A stretch of DNA of 64,000 bases from Gigaspora margarita. Lineage: Eukaryota; Glomeromycota; Glomeromycetes; Diversisporales; Gigasporaceae. Numbering within the stretch: position 1 is the first letter of the stretch; each line of letters begins with the position of its first letter. Positions 9,963-20,677 of the stretch are shown here, one piece after another. The notes below the pieces were generated by a model. That model was not told where the DNA came from, ran no database searches, and saw nothing but the letters and a program-made list of their open reading frames with translations. The DNA lies in NCBI GenBank assembly GCA_009809945.1, contig WTPW01000422.1, forward strand, positions 278,657 to 342,656, read 5' to 3'. The translations under genes and the position numbers were made by a program.

Positions 9963-10206
9963 AGTGATGCTTAACGAAATTGATTTTATTAGTAGACGAA
10001 ATTAAACCTAACGAAATGACGAAACTCTGGACGAAATTATTTTGATCTATAATTATTAGTGATGAATTTAACTTTGGATTAGAATATTATTCTAAGGAAT
10101 ATGCTGCCTAAGTTGATAGGAAAATTTCTTGGTGTTTATATGAAATGTTTGGCACAATCGCAAAATAACAAAACTATTCGTCAATTCAAAGATAATTTCG
10201 TCAAGC
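9963..10206. mobile_element. GACGAAATT-rich TIR element
   Basis: The left end GTGATGCTTAACGAAATTG followed by repeated (G/A)ACGAAATTA is mirrored by TAATTTCGTCAAGCATCTA on the right. Octamers ACGAAATT and TTTCGTCA recur inside. Similar GACGAAAT/TTTCGTC clusters are at 37725-37830, 42800-42920 and 56885-56995. Confidence 0.6.
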
Positions 10207-10379
10207 ATCTATAGTGGTGATAGGAGTAAAAAATAAGTGAGCTGTTACAGAATTTGATACAGTAACTAATGATTAAATCATCAATTATAATAAAATCTTA
10301 CCATTGTATATACCATATTTGTGACTATAATTGTAAAATTAGCTAATATAGCACTTAATCAAGAATTGTTTGCAGTAGT

Positions 10380-10690
10380 TAATATATTAAAAATATTGGA
10401 TGAGTGGCATAAATGCGCCACTCATCGTGCTAGTTTTTTGAAAGTCTAACAGTTTGACAATTTGAAATTGCAATCACATGACCAGCACAATCAAAGAAAT
10501 GCAGAAAAACAAAAAAAATTCGATAAATTTCTATTTAAGCAAAATTTCAATCTCAAAAAGTTACTTTCAAAAATTTCCAAATCCCTGACTCAACAAACTT
10601 AACACATGATCATACTGGTCCTGCGCGGCACGCACATCGCGCAGCTAACATAATTAATTAGTATATTGTAATTAATAATATCTTATGATT
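10380..10690. other. Spacer ending in a conserved CATACTGGTCCTGCGCGG block
   Basis: No gene is seen. At 10604-10655, CATGATCATACTGGTCCTG, GCGGCACGC and GCGCAGCTAACATA match 35601-35655 (CATGATCATACTGGTCCTG, GCGGTATTGC, GCGCAGCTATCTTA). The block is far richer in GC than its surroundings and looks like the conserved end of a larger repeat. Confidence 0.5.
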
Positions 10691-10779
10691 TAGAATTAGA
10701 TTTGAACAATTTTGGTACCATTCGATTTGACTTGATGAGATAAATCAAATAGTACCAAAATTATTTGATTCTGATCAAT
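10691..10779. repeat. Family P hairpin
   Basis: ACAATTTTGGTACCATTCG, TTTGACTTGATGAGATAAAT and AGTACCAAAATTATTTG form a hairpin around a GATGAGAT centre, as in the other family P members. Confidence 0.65.
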
Positions 10780-11019
10780 ATATCATGTATTATTAGCTAA
10801 AATACTTAACTGCACATAATACTCATGTTTACCTTAGTAACTTTTTATATAACAATTTCGATTAGAGTTTAGTTTAGAAAGAGAAATTTTATATTCTGCA
10901 CTTTTTCTATACTAAACAAAATCTCTTTGATGGCTGTTCATATAAGAGAAAAGTGACTTTATACAAGAAATTGTAAATTATATAAAAAGTTAGCATAAAA
11001 CTATATATTCTTACAGTTT

Positions 11020-11190
11020 GTAGAAAAATCATAAGCTTATGTAAAATTTTTATATAAATTTACAATTTTCTTATGCATTATAAGAAAATCATAAATTTAT
11101 TTAAAAATTTTATGTAAATTTATAATGTTTTTATATACTGTAAGAAAATTGTTAATTTATATAAAAATTTTAAATATGTTTACAATTTTT
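11020..11190. repeat. ~60-bp palindromic tandem repeat
   Basis: Units containing TAAGAAAATCATAAATTTAT, then AAAAATTTTATGTAAATTTA and a TTTTTATA run, recur two to three times. Related units are at 11663-11750 and 11975-12030. Each unit is close to self-complementary. Confidence 0.55.
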
Positions 11191-11215
11191 TTTTTTTTAA
11201 AGTGAGGCCTTGCTC

Positions 11216-11416
11216 ATACCGTATTCCTCTAAAAATAAGCATCCTTTTTTTACTATAGGGGTGCTTATTTTCAGGTATAACCTCAACTAATAATTTGAAT
11301 GATTTGATATTTAGTTGCTTATTTCTATTATATAAGGGGTGCTTATTTTTGAGTATATATGAATTGTAGAGGGTGCTTATTTTCGGAGGGTGCTTATTTT
11401 CAGAGGAATATGGTAT
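11216..11416. mobile_element. ACCGTAT-type MITE, AAAAATAAGCA subtype
   Basis: The left end ATACCGTATTCCTCTAAAAA then TAAGCA is matched on the right (read in reverse) by ATACCATATTCCTCTGAAAA then TAAGCACC. The phrase GGTGCTTATTTT is repeated inside on the right. No ORF. It belongs with the elements at 14150, 44660 and 54533. Confidence 0.75.
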
Positions 11417-12480
11417 CTTTATTTGAGTAATTTATATAAAGGGTTGTTAAATAGCAACAACTTAAACTGTACAGTGACAAATACATATAAACTACATGCA
11501 AGAATAAAAGCTCAAAATAATTTATCTGTGACCTAAACCTACTAGAGTGGTCAAGACTTACCTAGATTTGGATGGTTAAAATATGATTAGTGAGGATACT
11601 GTATTTGATCCACATAGTGGACCAAATGCTGATTTTGCGAATTGGCTGCCCTATTAGTGGTACAATTTTCTTATACACTATAAAAAAATTATAAATTTAT
11701 ATAAAAAATTTTATATAAATTTATGTTTTTTTATACACCATAAGCAGTATTGTATATTGAACAAAATTGAATATAAAAATATACCTTAAATCAGTTTATA
11801 ATCCAATAATTAACTACATATTATTGAATATTTTTTTGGACCCAATTAAATTTTAAAATAACCACTTTTATAAATCAAATCCAATTATTAAGTTGTAATT
11901 TTCAATGTCCAAGTCCAATTAGACCACTAAATTTATTGGGCATGATATTACTGACCATAAGATTTATGAAGTTTTATACTAAATTTTACATAAGTTTATA
12001 ATTTTTTTATGTATTTTAAAACTTACAAAAGTTTACGCATATATATTTTTGCTGATGAATGTATTGGTGCTTTTGAATAGTTGTGCACCAATCTCATTAT
12101 GCACAATTAGATCAAATTATGCTTACTTTTATTGTAATGGGTTAATTTACATTAACATGTACAAGTCATGTGTAGTGTTTGCATCATGCCCATTGTGTAT
12201 GATATACACAATTGGCACAGGATATATATTTTTAAAAATTAGGCTCAAATACAAATGCATGATAAAATGGCTCAAAATGTTCAAAATATGTAATATTTTA
12301 ACAATAGTTGACTAAGCAGGCTAAGCAGGTTTTGTAATATCAACTTAGTTTATATTTTAGGCCTCAACTGCCAATATGAGGTAACAACTAATAAAATTAT
12401 CTTTTGAGTTACATAGGCTGATCATACTGGGCCTGCATTGCACTATATATATTTGGAAATTTTTAATGTAGACTAACCAG
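11417..12480. other. AT-rich stretch, no gene supported
   Basis: It contains scattered palindromic ATTTATATAAAAATTT units (11663-11750). A frame at 12049-12315 (88 aa) has no recognisable motif or codon signal. Confidence 0.5.
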
Positions 12481-13208
12481 ATCTTAACCATATACTATAG
12501 TAACAGAATATGTAATATTAAGTTCTGTAACAGAATTTATCTCTATAATAATTCATAGTAAAAACTATTTTAATTCCAATACAACAAACTCAACTTTAAC
12601 ATATTGTAGTCACCAAAATAATGAATAAGTTGTAGCAAAATTTTTATATACTAATACTAACTCAACTATCAAATATAGCTGTTCAATAGTAAAGAGTAAA
12701 ATCTATTTTTAGTTCTAGTTAGAAGTTTTTAAAAAAGCTATGTTAAGTCATGTTTTTAAATCTTTACTAACAGTATTAATCAAGCTTAAAAGGTTCTGAG
12801 TCGAACTGCAATGATCATTGTTGTGATTAAAAATGTAAAAATGTAACTTTTTTTAAAAAAAACCTATGGATCTAAAATATATTTCTCTCTTTTTTATTGT
12901 AAAAATTTTATAACAGAATATTTACATTAAATAATGATGATAATTCTAATACAATCAACTTAACCTTAACTAAATGCTATGGTCACTAGAATAGCAGCAA
13001 CAGAATTTTTAATAATAGCTTATAGAGTAGACATTACAACAATTCTGTAACAGAATTCTTACAAACTCATGGTATCAGTTTGTTAATTTCAATTCAACCA
13101 ACTTTACTGAAATACAAAATAATAAGTAGGTGCTATGTCAGAATTTTTTATAGTAACTTATGATTAAGATCATGTTAATTTTTAATTTAACCTTATAAAT
13201 ACTATATA
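12480..13208 (+). repeat. Satellite D array, ~110-bp monomers
   Basis: The monomer consensus runs AAGTTCTGTAACAGAATTTT, TATAGTAACTTATAATAGAA, then AATAATTCTAATACAAACTA, ACTCAACCTTAACTA and a GTGGTTACCAAAATAGTG-like end. Units differ by 20-30% by eye and vary in length. The CTGTAACAGAATT core is a short palindrome. The array continues after inserted elements at 13498-13960, 14977-15000 and 17830-18286, and resumes at 27325. Confidence 0.75.
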
Positions 13209-13497
13209 CAGTATTGTTACGGGACAGCTTTGGACAATGATTTGAACAATTTTGGACAATTTTGGACAATTAAATAAAGTAAAATTACTTAAAATTTTAT
13301 TATAATAACCTATTTTAATTTTAACTGGAATGTGTTCAGCACCTAAAAAAATATATAGTTATATATTTTTTTAGATAGATTTATTAATTATTAAAGCCTG
13401 GACAAGCTTTGAACAATCTTGGACATTTGGACAATTTTGGATGTGGACAAGCCAAAAAAGGCTGTAGATAGCCAAAACATACAATGCTGCTATACTG
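13209..13497. mobile_element. TA-flanked MITE with TTTGGACAA repeats
   Basis: The ends CAGTATTG and (reverse) CAGTATAG are flanked on both sides by TA (13207-13208 and 13498-13499), the pattern of Tc1/mariner/pogo insertions. The interior repeats TTTGGACAA several times near both ends (AATTTTGGACAATTTTGGAC) in inverted context with CTGGACAAGC. The superfamily is inferred from TA and CAGT ends only. Confidence 0.55.
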
Positions 13498-13960
13498 TAT
13501 ATATAACAAAATATTTTGATTAATCTATAGTAGAAGTCACAATAATTCTAATACAAACTAACTTGACCATAATTGCACATCATGGTTACTGAAATTGTGA
13601 GTGTTTTAACAAAATTTTTTATAGTAATTTTGAATAGAAATTGGAACAATTCCAATATTAACATAACTTAATCACTATGTGCATTGTATTAGTAAGTAAG
13701 TTCTATAACAGAGCTTTACAGCAACTTATAGTAGAAACTACAAAATTTTAATTCAAACTAACTCAATCTTAATCACATAATATTGCAACAGAACATCAAG
13801 TTCTGCAACAGAATTTTATATGATAACTTGTGATAGAAACTATAATAATTCCAGTACTAATTCAACTACTATATGTACTGCATTGGTAAATAAGTTCTAT
13901 AACAGAATTTTTACTGTATTTTAAGTTAAAAATCATAAAAATTCTAACAAGCTAACACAA
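13498..13960 (+). repeat. Satellite D array, continued
   Basis: About four monomers with AGTAGAAGTCACAATAATTC, AACTAACTTGACCATAATT, CAGAGCTTTACAGCAACTT and AAGTTCTGCAACAGAATTT. The array stops inside a monomer at the left end of the next element (CTAACACAA before TTAGGG) and resumes at 14977 with TACAATCTTAACTACAATT. Confidence 0.7.
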
Positions 13961-14976
13961 TTAGGGTTCCTATAAACCCGGATCAATCAAACTTTAGGCC
14001 AAGTTTGAGTTTGATTTGATTTCAAATCAAACCTGATCTCAAGCAAGTATTAAAAAAAATATTTAAGTTTGATTTGAAGCAAACTTTTTAGTTAAATTTG
14101 AGTTTGATTTGGGTTTGAGTTTGAAGTTTGCAAACTAGTTTGAGTTTGAATACTGTATATTACCAAAAATAAGCTACCTCCAAAAATAAACTACTCCTCT
14201 CTTTTGGTCAAAAAATGCAAAAACTTCTTTGATCTGAAAATAAGCTAACCACGATTGATAAAAGTTTCTATATAGTAAAGTCCAAATTTTACTAAGCAAA
14301 TCGATTAAAGTCGCTTAAGTAAACTTATTCAGAAGATCAAAATACGTATATTATAAAATTTACAATGAAATTGAAAAAATTATTATTAATTGGAATTTAA
14401 TATTTATGTTGAACGAAGAGATTAAAATTTTAATAACAAAATATATTCGTTGAAAATAAAAACTAAAAGTCAAATAATAAAAAGTACTCATATTTTGATA
14501 AAACTTTTAGAATAGGTGTAGTTTGGTCTTCCGAACAAGTTTACTTAAGCGCTAATAATTGATTTACATAGTAAAATTTAGACTATACTATGTAACAACT
14601 ATTGGTGACTGACCAAAAATTGATTATATCCCAGGTTTTTAGTGTCCAAAATCGTCCAAAAAAGGTAGCTTATTTTCAGAAACATATGGTATATTTTTAT
14701 ATTTTAAACAAGTTTACTTAAATACAAAGTAAGAATTAAAAAACTTGTTTAAAATTTAAAAATATATTTATATTATTCAAACTCAAACTAGTTTGCAAAC
14801 TTAAAATCAAACTCAAATCAAACTTTGTATGAAATTTGGGTTTGGTTTGAGTTTGATTATTTTTTTATTTGAGTTTGGTTTGATTTCAAACTTTATAAAA
14901 TTTATAGTTTGAGTTTGGTTTGATTTGGGGTTTGATCAAACTCAAATCAAACCCGGATCAAACTTCGGAACCCTAA
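13961..14976. mobile_element. TTTGA foldback element with TTAGGGTTCC ends
   Basis: It starts TTAGGGTTCCTATAAACCCG and ends (reversed) TTAGGGTTCCGAAGTTTGAT. Both arms are nearly pure variants of GAGTTTGATTTGATTT, so the whole arm is a degenerate TTTGA/TTTGAG array. It interrupts a satellite D monomer and itself carries the MITE at 14150-14693. It encodes nothing. A smaller relative is at 16907-17189. Confidence 0.7.
14150..14693. mobile_element. ACCGTAT-type MITE nested in the TTTGA element
   Basis: The left end ATACTGTATATTACCAAAAA then TAAGCTACCTCC is matched at the right by GGTAGCTTATTTTCAGAAA then CATATGGTAT. Further inside, AAGCAAATCGATTAAAGTCG-like and AACAAGTTTACTTAAGCGC segments are inverted copies of each other. 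Related to 44660-44966, which shares the AATAAGC(C/T)ACCTC motif. Confidence 0.7.
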
Positions 14977-15297
14977 ATACAATCTTAACTACAATTATAA
15001 TATTACAAGTGACTATAGCCTTCAATATAGTACTTGCAATATAGTACATAGTAACAGGAATCTCTTTAGAGTTAGAGGAGATGTGAAACAGTGTATAAGT
15101 AGAATATTACTTCTCTAGAGCAGTTCAGTACAGATTTTGATTAAAGAACAGTAGTTATTTAGCAAAAATATATTTTTATTAATGTTGATATAATATTCAA
15201 GATAGATATTTATTTCTAAGAATAAAAGAAAAAAAGAGAGAATCTGAGTTGATTGTATAGAAGAGCAAAAAAACTAGGGTTTTTATATCTTTTCAAT

Positions 15298-15436
15298 ATT
15301 AGAAACAGAAATAGTAGAAATGGTATAAATAGTAGAAATAGTAAAAATAGTCAAAATAGTCAAAATAGTAGAAATAGTAGAAATAGTAGAAATGGCAAAA
15401 ATGGTAGAAATAGTAGGAATAGTAGAAATAGTAGCT
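15298..15436 (+). repeat. 9-bp minisatellite AATAGTAGA
   Basis: About fifteen copies of AATAGTAGA with variants AATAGTCAA and AATGGTAGA. The open frame across it (Asn-Ser-Arg repeats, 15253-15486) follows from the 9-bp period and is not a gene. A second, weaker run is at 16640-16790 in the sister repeat. Confidence 0.75.
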
Positions 15437-15493
15437 ATTTGTTCATACTTCTAACTAAGCTTTTTATAGCAAAATTAATACAATAATAATAAT

Positions 15494-15845
15494 AAGGGTG
15501 AATCTATTTGTCACCAGCAGTACAGTCACTGGATTGTGATTAACCAATTAGATCAAAGGATCACGTGTAATATGAAAAATGCAAAAACTTTGATTTTTTT
15601 AAAAAATCACTTCTAACTTAAAATTTTGTCAATGAAACTACTTCTTTTTATTCAAAAAAAAATTTTTTTGCAAAATTTTACTATATACAACACTCTACCC
15701 GAACCTTAACTATGGCTCTAACCCCAACTCTAATGATAGTAAGTTTGATGCTTTGTTTTTGTTTAATCATGATCATAACTTTACATGATCTAATTGGTCA
15801 ATCACAATTTGGTGACTGTCACTGCCGGCAACAAATACATTTTTT
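15494..15845. mobile_element. MITE with GAATCTATTTGTCACC ends
   Basis: GGGTGAATCTATTTGTCACC, AGTCACTGGATTGTGATTAA and CCAATTAGATCA are mirrored by TGATCTAATTGGTCAATCAC, TTTGGTGACTGTCACTG and CAACAAATACAT. The interior (ACTTCTAACTTAAAATTTTG, AATGAAACTACTTC, ACCTTAACTATGGCTCTAAC) is the same as in 3309-3645. Confidence 0.7.
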
Positions 15846-15899
15846 CTAACAATATTAGGTTAATACAATAATACTAGAAAAATAATATTAAGAAAAAAG

Positions 15900-16126
15900 G
15901 AGGAATCTATTTGTCACACCCTGTTACACACTTATTAGTCACAGGTTTATTTATAACTCAAAATTTTACTAAGATAATACCTATTGCACTTCTAACAAAA
16001 AATGATCCTCACGCAATTCTGTATTAATTTTAACCTTAACCCTAATTTAATACTACTTTAACATTAATATGGCCTTAGTGGCTGTGACAAAAAAATGTGT
16101 AACAGGGTGTGACAAATACATTTGTC
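15900..16126. mobile_element. MITE with TTTGTCACACCCTGTTACAC ends
   Basis: GAATCTATTTGTCACACCC then TGTTACACA is inverted at the right as TGTGTAACAGGGTGTGACAA then ATACATTTG. The stems are almost identical, so it is comparatively young. The loop has TTTTAACCTTAACCCTAATT. It shares its first 14 bases with the neighbouring MITE. Confidence 0.75.
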
Positions 16127-16417
16127 CAAGAAAAAATAATAAAATAATAAGAATATAATAATATTAAAATTATCCTATAATATTTTTATTTACTTTAGGA
16201 ATAAGCACTATGAATTGATCTTATATAATAGAATAGAAAAATTTTTTCACTTAGTTCATCTATATTGGTATATGTAATTACAGTAATAGAATAGAGGTAA
16301 GACAAAAACAATTACTTAATAAGAGAAGTAGAAAGAAAAAATATTCTCGCAGAGATAAGAAGAGAGATTCTAAAAATTCTAGCTAATTTGAAATAATTTC
16401 TGCCAAAAGGCACCAAA

Positions 16418-16906
16418 ATATTACAAGTGAATATAGTCTTCAATATAGTACTTTCAATATAGTACACTGTAATTGAGATCACTTTAGAGTCTGAGAAGAT
16501 ATTAAATAGTTTGGAATTTTTATTGATAATAGTATAATATTCAGATAGATCTTTATTTCTAAAAATAAGAAAAGAGAAAAAAGAAATCTAAATCTATTGT
16601 TCAAAATAGCAGAAAACTAGATTTTATATTATTTTCAATATTAGAAATAGAAATAATAGAAATAGTAGAATTAGTAGAATTAGTAAAAATAGTAGAAATA
16701 GTCAAAATAGTAAAAATAGAAAAATAGTAAAAATGGCAGAAATGGTAGAAATAGTAGAAATGTTAAATAGCAGAAATAGTAACCATTTTGGTCATATTTT
16801 TAACTAAGCTTTTTATAGCAATATTAATACAATAATAATAAAATAATATGCAAATACAATAATATTAGAAAATAATATTAAGAAAAATAATAAAATAATA
16901 GAAAAC
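16418..16906 (+). repeat. Direct repeat, copy 2
   Basis: It starts ATATTACAAGTGAATATAG and runs parallel to copy 1 through the AATAGTAGA-type minisatellite and AAGCTTTTTATAGCAATATT. It ends where the TTTGA element at 16907 begins. See copy 1 for interpretation. Confidence 0.5.
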
Positions 16907-17189
16907 TAGAGTTCTGCAATTTGATTTGATTTTCAAATATTTGAATCAAATATTTGATCAAATTACAATTCAAATTTGACTATATTGATTTGATCAAATT
17001 CAAATCATCAAATTTGATTTGATTTGACAAATATTTGATTTGATTTGAAAATTACTATTAAAAATTCAAATTCAAATCAAATTCAAATCCAAATATTTGA
17101 ATCAAATCAAATTCAAATCAGAGTCAATTTGATTTGATCAAATTCAAATTGACCCAATATTTGATTTGATTTGAATTTGAGGAACCCTA
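16907..17189. mobile_element. TTTGA foldback element, short copy
   Basis: The ends are TAGAGTTCTGCAATTTGATT and (reversed) TAGGGTTCCTCAAATTCAAA. The body is runs of ATTTGATTTGA and TCAAATCAAATTC, with CAAATATTTGAATCAAATAT palindromes. Same design as 13961-14976. Confidence 0.65.
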
Positions 17190-17197
17190 TAAAAAAT

Positions 17198-17394
17198 AAG
17201 GGTGCTACCATTTATTATCTAATATCCATTTACTATAGAGGCTTACCTTACCACTTCCAGGTAATATATTTAGCTAAATTTGATTGGCTATAATTTTTTT
17301 ATATGAGGTAAGGTTTTGCTTAACCCTATATCTATGTATATTTTTGGGTTCTACTCCCCACCCTAAAATATTATCTAATAAATATCAGTGACCT
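17198..17394. mobile_element. MITE with ATTTATTATCTAATA ends
   Basis: AAGGGTGCTACCATTTATTA then TCTAATATCC at the left is inverted at the right as TATTATCTAATAAATATCAG then TGACCTA. A partner with the same interior (TTACTATAGAGGCT, AGGTAATATATTTAG, TTTTGATTGGCTA) is at 27720-27880. Confidence 0.65.
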
Positions 17395-17829
17395 AATAAT
17401 ATTAAACTTATTCTACAGTGCAGGACACCTAAAAACTGAAATCACGTGACTTGTCCTATTTTCAAAAATTTATAATGAAATTTGATGTTTTTTTGAAATC
17501 CTGCATTTTGATTAGTTAAAAATTATTTTTTAAAATTATTTTTTAAAATTAATTTTAAAATATTTTAAAATTAACCAATAGAAATAAGCCAAAACATGTG
17601 ACTTGTCCTATTTTGAGAAAATTTTTTACGTTTCATATAAAAATACCATACTCTTAAACTCTTATAAATTAAAAAAAATACAATAAGTTTTTAAAAATAG
17701 AGCTGTTAAGTTGTAGTAAATTAGTAAAACTACAAAATAGCAGCCCATTTTTTTGATATTATTTTTATATTAAATGTTATTAGCTTTTAAAGTTTGGGAA
17801 GCCTTTAAGTGTCCCACACTATATAACAA
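17395..17829. other. AT-rich stretch with GTGACTTGTCCTATTTT pair
   Basis: The phrase CATGTGACTTGTCCTATTTT (17605) repeats CACGTGACTTGTCCTATTTT (17443) in the same orientation, about 160 bp apart. TTTTAAAATTATTTTTTAAA simple sequence lies between. No gene. Confidence 0.5.
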
Positions 17830-18286
17830 AAATAACAAAATAGCAAGTAAGTACTTTAACAAAATTTTCTATAATAATTTAATATAATAATTTTAATATT
17901 AACTCAACTAAGTGTACCTATTATCAATAAGTTCAATAACCAAATTTTTAAGTAGATAAATTCTATAACAGATTTTTTATATAGAAATCATAATACTTTT
18001 AATACTAACTCAACTTAAATATAATATGCACTGCCTTAAAGAGTAAGCTCTATAATAGGATTCTTTATAGTGATTGTTAAAAATCATGATAATTCTAATA
18101 CAACCAACTTAACAATACACTATTGTTATCAAAATAGTGAGTAAATTCTGTAACAGAATTTTTTTATAGTAACTTATAATAGAAATAACTATAACTAACT
18201 CAATATTAATACTATTTTGGTTACTAAAATAGTAAGTAAATTTTGTAATAATATTTTATTATAGTAACTTATATTAAAGATTATAA
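17830..18286 (+). repeat. Satellite D array, segment before the LINE
   Basis: Four degenerate monomers (AGTAAGTACTTTAACAAAA, AATAAGTTCAATAACCAAA, CTGTAACAGAATTTTTTTAT). The array breaks at AAAGATTATAA and its next bases (AATAATTTTAATACAAC) are found at 27330, after the LINE. Confidence 0.65.
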
Positions 18287-18435
18287 TAAGGGTAAAGATA
18301 TTTATTAGATAATTTTTTAGGAGTGAGCTAAAGAAAATCAGGTGCTATTAGAAATTTAAATTTTATTAGTTAATATTTATTAGTAGATATAAGGGTCTTA
18401 AGAAGTAAAATCATCTAATAAATATCTTTACCTTA
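18287..18435. mobile_element. 149-bp MITE with near-perfect TIRs
   Basis: TAAGGGTAAAGATATTTATT then AGATAATTTT is inverted at the right as CATCTAATAAATATCTTTAC then CTTA. Similar in end sequence to 17198-17394 and 27720-27880 (AAGG..ATTTATTA). Confidence 0.75.
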
Positions 18436-18768
18436 ATTTTATAGGGGAATTCTTTATTTTATTATAATAGAAATTTAAGAATGGCATTAAATAAATTTGT
18501 AGGAAACTCTTTTTTGCATGTTAATAAATCACTAAGTAAACAAAACAGTATAGTAGGAAAAAAAAAGTAAATAATTAAATAAATTCTGGTCATTGGTTGG
18601 CCCTAACTCCAAAGAAAATATAACTATTAGAAAAAAAAAGCAATTTTACAAACACTGACTTTCTTCTACTACTTATTACTATTTCTCCAAGGAACAGGGA
18701 AATACTTAAAGCTTATAGATAGGAGACCCACATTACACAGAAGTATAACAATTTTGGCAGATAACAAC

Positions 18769-20677
18769 ATGCCAAAAAATAAAAAACAAAAAACAAATAA
18801 CTTTCCTAAGTTCTTATGATCTAACAGCAAAAAATCATTATAGCTAGAGAATATCCAAGAACCTCAAAACCATCCTTCCTGAAACCAAACAAAAAATAGA
18901 GAATCCAGCATACCCAAATTACTCAACAATAACATTATTACAACAACAAACCACTAATATTTCCATGCTTTCTACACCTGGAAATTTAGACAACCTAATT
19001 TTCTATGGGTTCTAGGACCTACCACTCATACAAGAAATTAAGGAATAGACCCAGAACAACTTGGGACACCAGGACCTGTACTGATCTGCTTCTACACCAA
19101 ACAAGATAGAAACAAATATTGAGGCTATTCTAAAAAATTATGTGATATTCACAATAACTTCAAATAAAGAAGAAAACACAATTGGTAAACAAAGAGAAAG
19201 TGATACAGGGGAGAAAGATAACTTCAAATAGATACTAAATTGGTAGATACAGTTCCAAAAAGAGAAACAACACGCAACTAAGCTATAGCCAGGTTCTGAA
19301 AAAAACAGAGATAGCAAATGGAAACTGGATCCAGTTATACAACAATGCAAGTTGAATAAAGATATAAAATGGGCTGAGCATATAGGAAAAAAATACAGAG
19401 ATCAGACAAACCCAACTACTGAATTTGACATAGAGATATGGAACAGAAAAAGACAATAAAATTACTAATCTCCTGTAAGAGATTATATGAACTCATAAAA
19501 TACAAATTAACCACTTTTCCAATATCATTATATATCCCACCTGCTATAACTGTGAAATTCATATACAGAGATACTACTTTCTTTAGAAATTTTACAAGAA
19601 TACAAGCAAGTAGACCACAACATCAAACAGAATTCAATAATCTGTTAATCCAAGCATTAGAATTGTACAAAAAACAATACAATGTTCTAGCAACCAATAA
19701 ACATAACTGGAACCAACTATTTGAGCTCTTTAGGTCTAATCTAGCTATAGACCATATAACCAACTTAGACATTTATAATCTAGATATATAGAAAATTACA
19801 AGGCACATATTATACCTATATAATTTCGTAAAAATTGATATAAATATAGAATTTGATAAGATTAGAAGAGGAAATTCTAGAATCTAAAATGAACCTACCA
19901 TATTACTATACAAAAAGACACCCTGATATAGTAAGGGCTCTCCTATTTGAACTGCCAATAAAAAACCAACATAGGTTAGATCCAGTAGTAAAGGCTATAA
20001 GGCTGATCTTAGCTTTGCTTTACTTCTTGAGACCTATATCTATGATAACTAACAACCTCTACCATAAACAACTGAATGATATTATATAAATTTTCTTCCT
20101 GATCTATAACAAAGCATATTTAAAAGATCTGATAGTCTATAGACAGACATTACAGAAGTACTACATATTTAACAGGATTCCTGACACTTATTTCAATTTA
20201 CCTTTGCTGAAACCACCAATGCCTTTAACCCCTCAAAACTTAACTCTAAGACTAAGTAAAAAGTTTCCCTTTCTACTCACAGATGAAGAAGATTTCAAAG
20301 AACATATTAGGCTTCTATGGGTTGATTATACCTTCAAATAACTACCAAATAATTACTTTCTGGCTCGAAAAAGACTACCAAATAATCTAGCAGATCTCAA
20401 ATAGAGTGAATTTCCTTTTCCAATAACTATAACAGAAACTCCCAATAACTATAACAGAAACTGTAGAGAATTCTTTAGAATAATTCCCAGAATCTATAGT
20501 ATACCAATTCCTCTGCTACTTGAATATGCAAATTTTAACTATACAGGTTTGCCAATCTTGCTGTTGTTGGCAACTGAAGTTGATAAAATGAATCTAACTT
20601 TTCCAATAACAACACAGAGACAATTATCTAGTAGTACAAGACCTATAAGTGCACTATTACTTTCACAGAATACCTGA
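18769..20677 (+). pseudogene. LINE ORF1-like remnant
   Basis: ATG at 18769 opens a Lys/Asn-rich start (MPKNKKQKTNNFPKFL), then the frame is lost several times. Longer readable pieces are 19438-19791 (117 aa, starting MEQKKTIKLLISCKRL) and about 20095-20335 (with NRIPDTYFNLPLLKPP). No zinc knuckle or RRM could be recognised. Position directly upstream of the endonuclease is the main argument for ORF1. Function would be RNA binding by analogy with other LINEs; that is inference. Confidence 0.5.

Larger units (their letters stand above)
15000..16155 (+). repeat. Direct repeat, copy 1, interrupted by two MITEs
   Basis: It starts ATATTACAAGTGACTATAG and shares TTCAATATAGTACTT, TAATATTCAAGATAGAT, CAATATTAGAAACAGAAATA and AAGCTTTTTATAGCAA with copy 2 at 16418-16906. 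Without the MITEs at 15494-15845 and 15900-16126 its tail (AATACAATAATACTAGAAAA) matches copy 2 as well. The pair might be the remains of long terminal repeats of an old element, but no coding interior or end signature is visible, so this stays open. Confidence 0.5.

Noticed and set aside
15253-15486. Asn/Ser/Arg-repeat protein
   Set aside because: Produced by a 9-bp minisatellite; the sister repeat at 16640 does not keep the frame.
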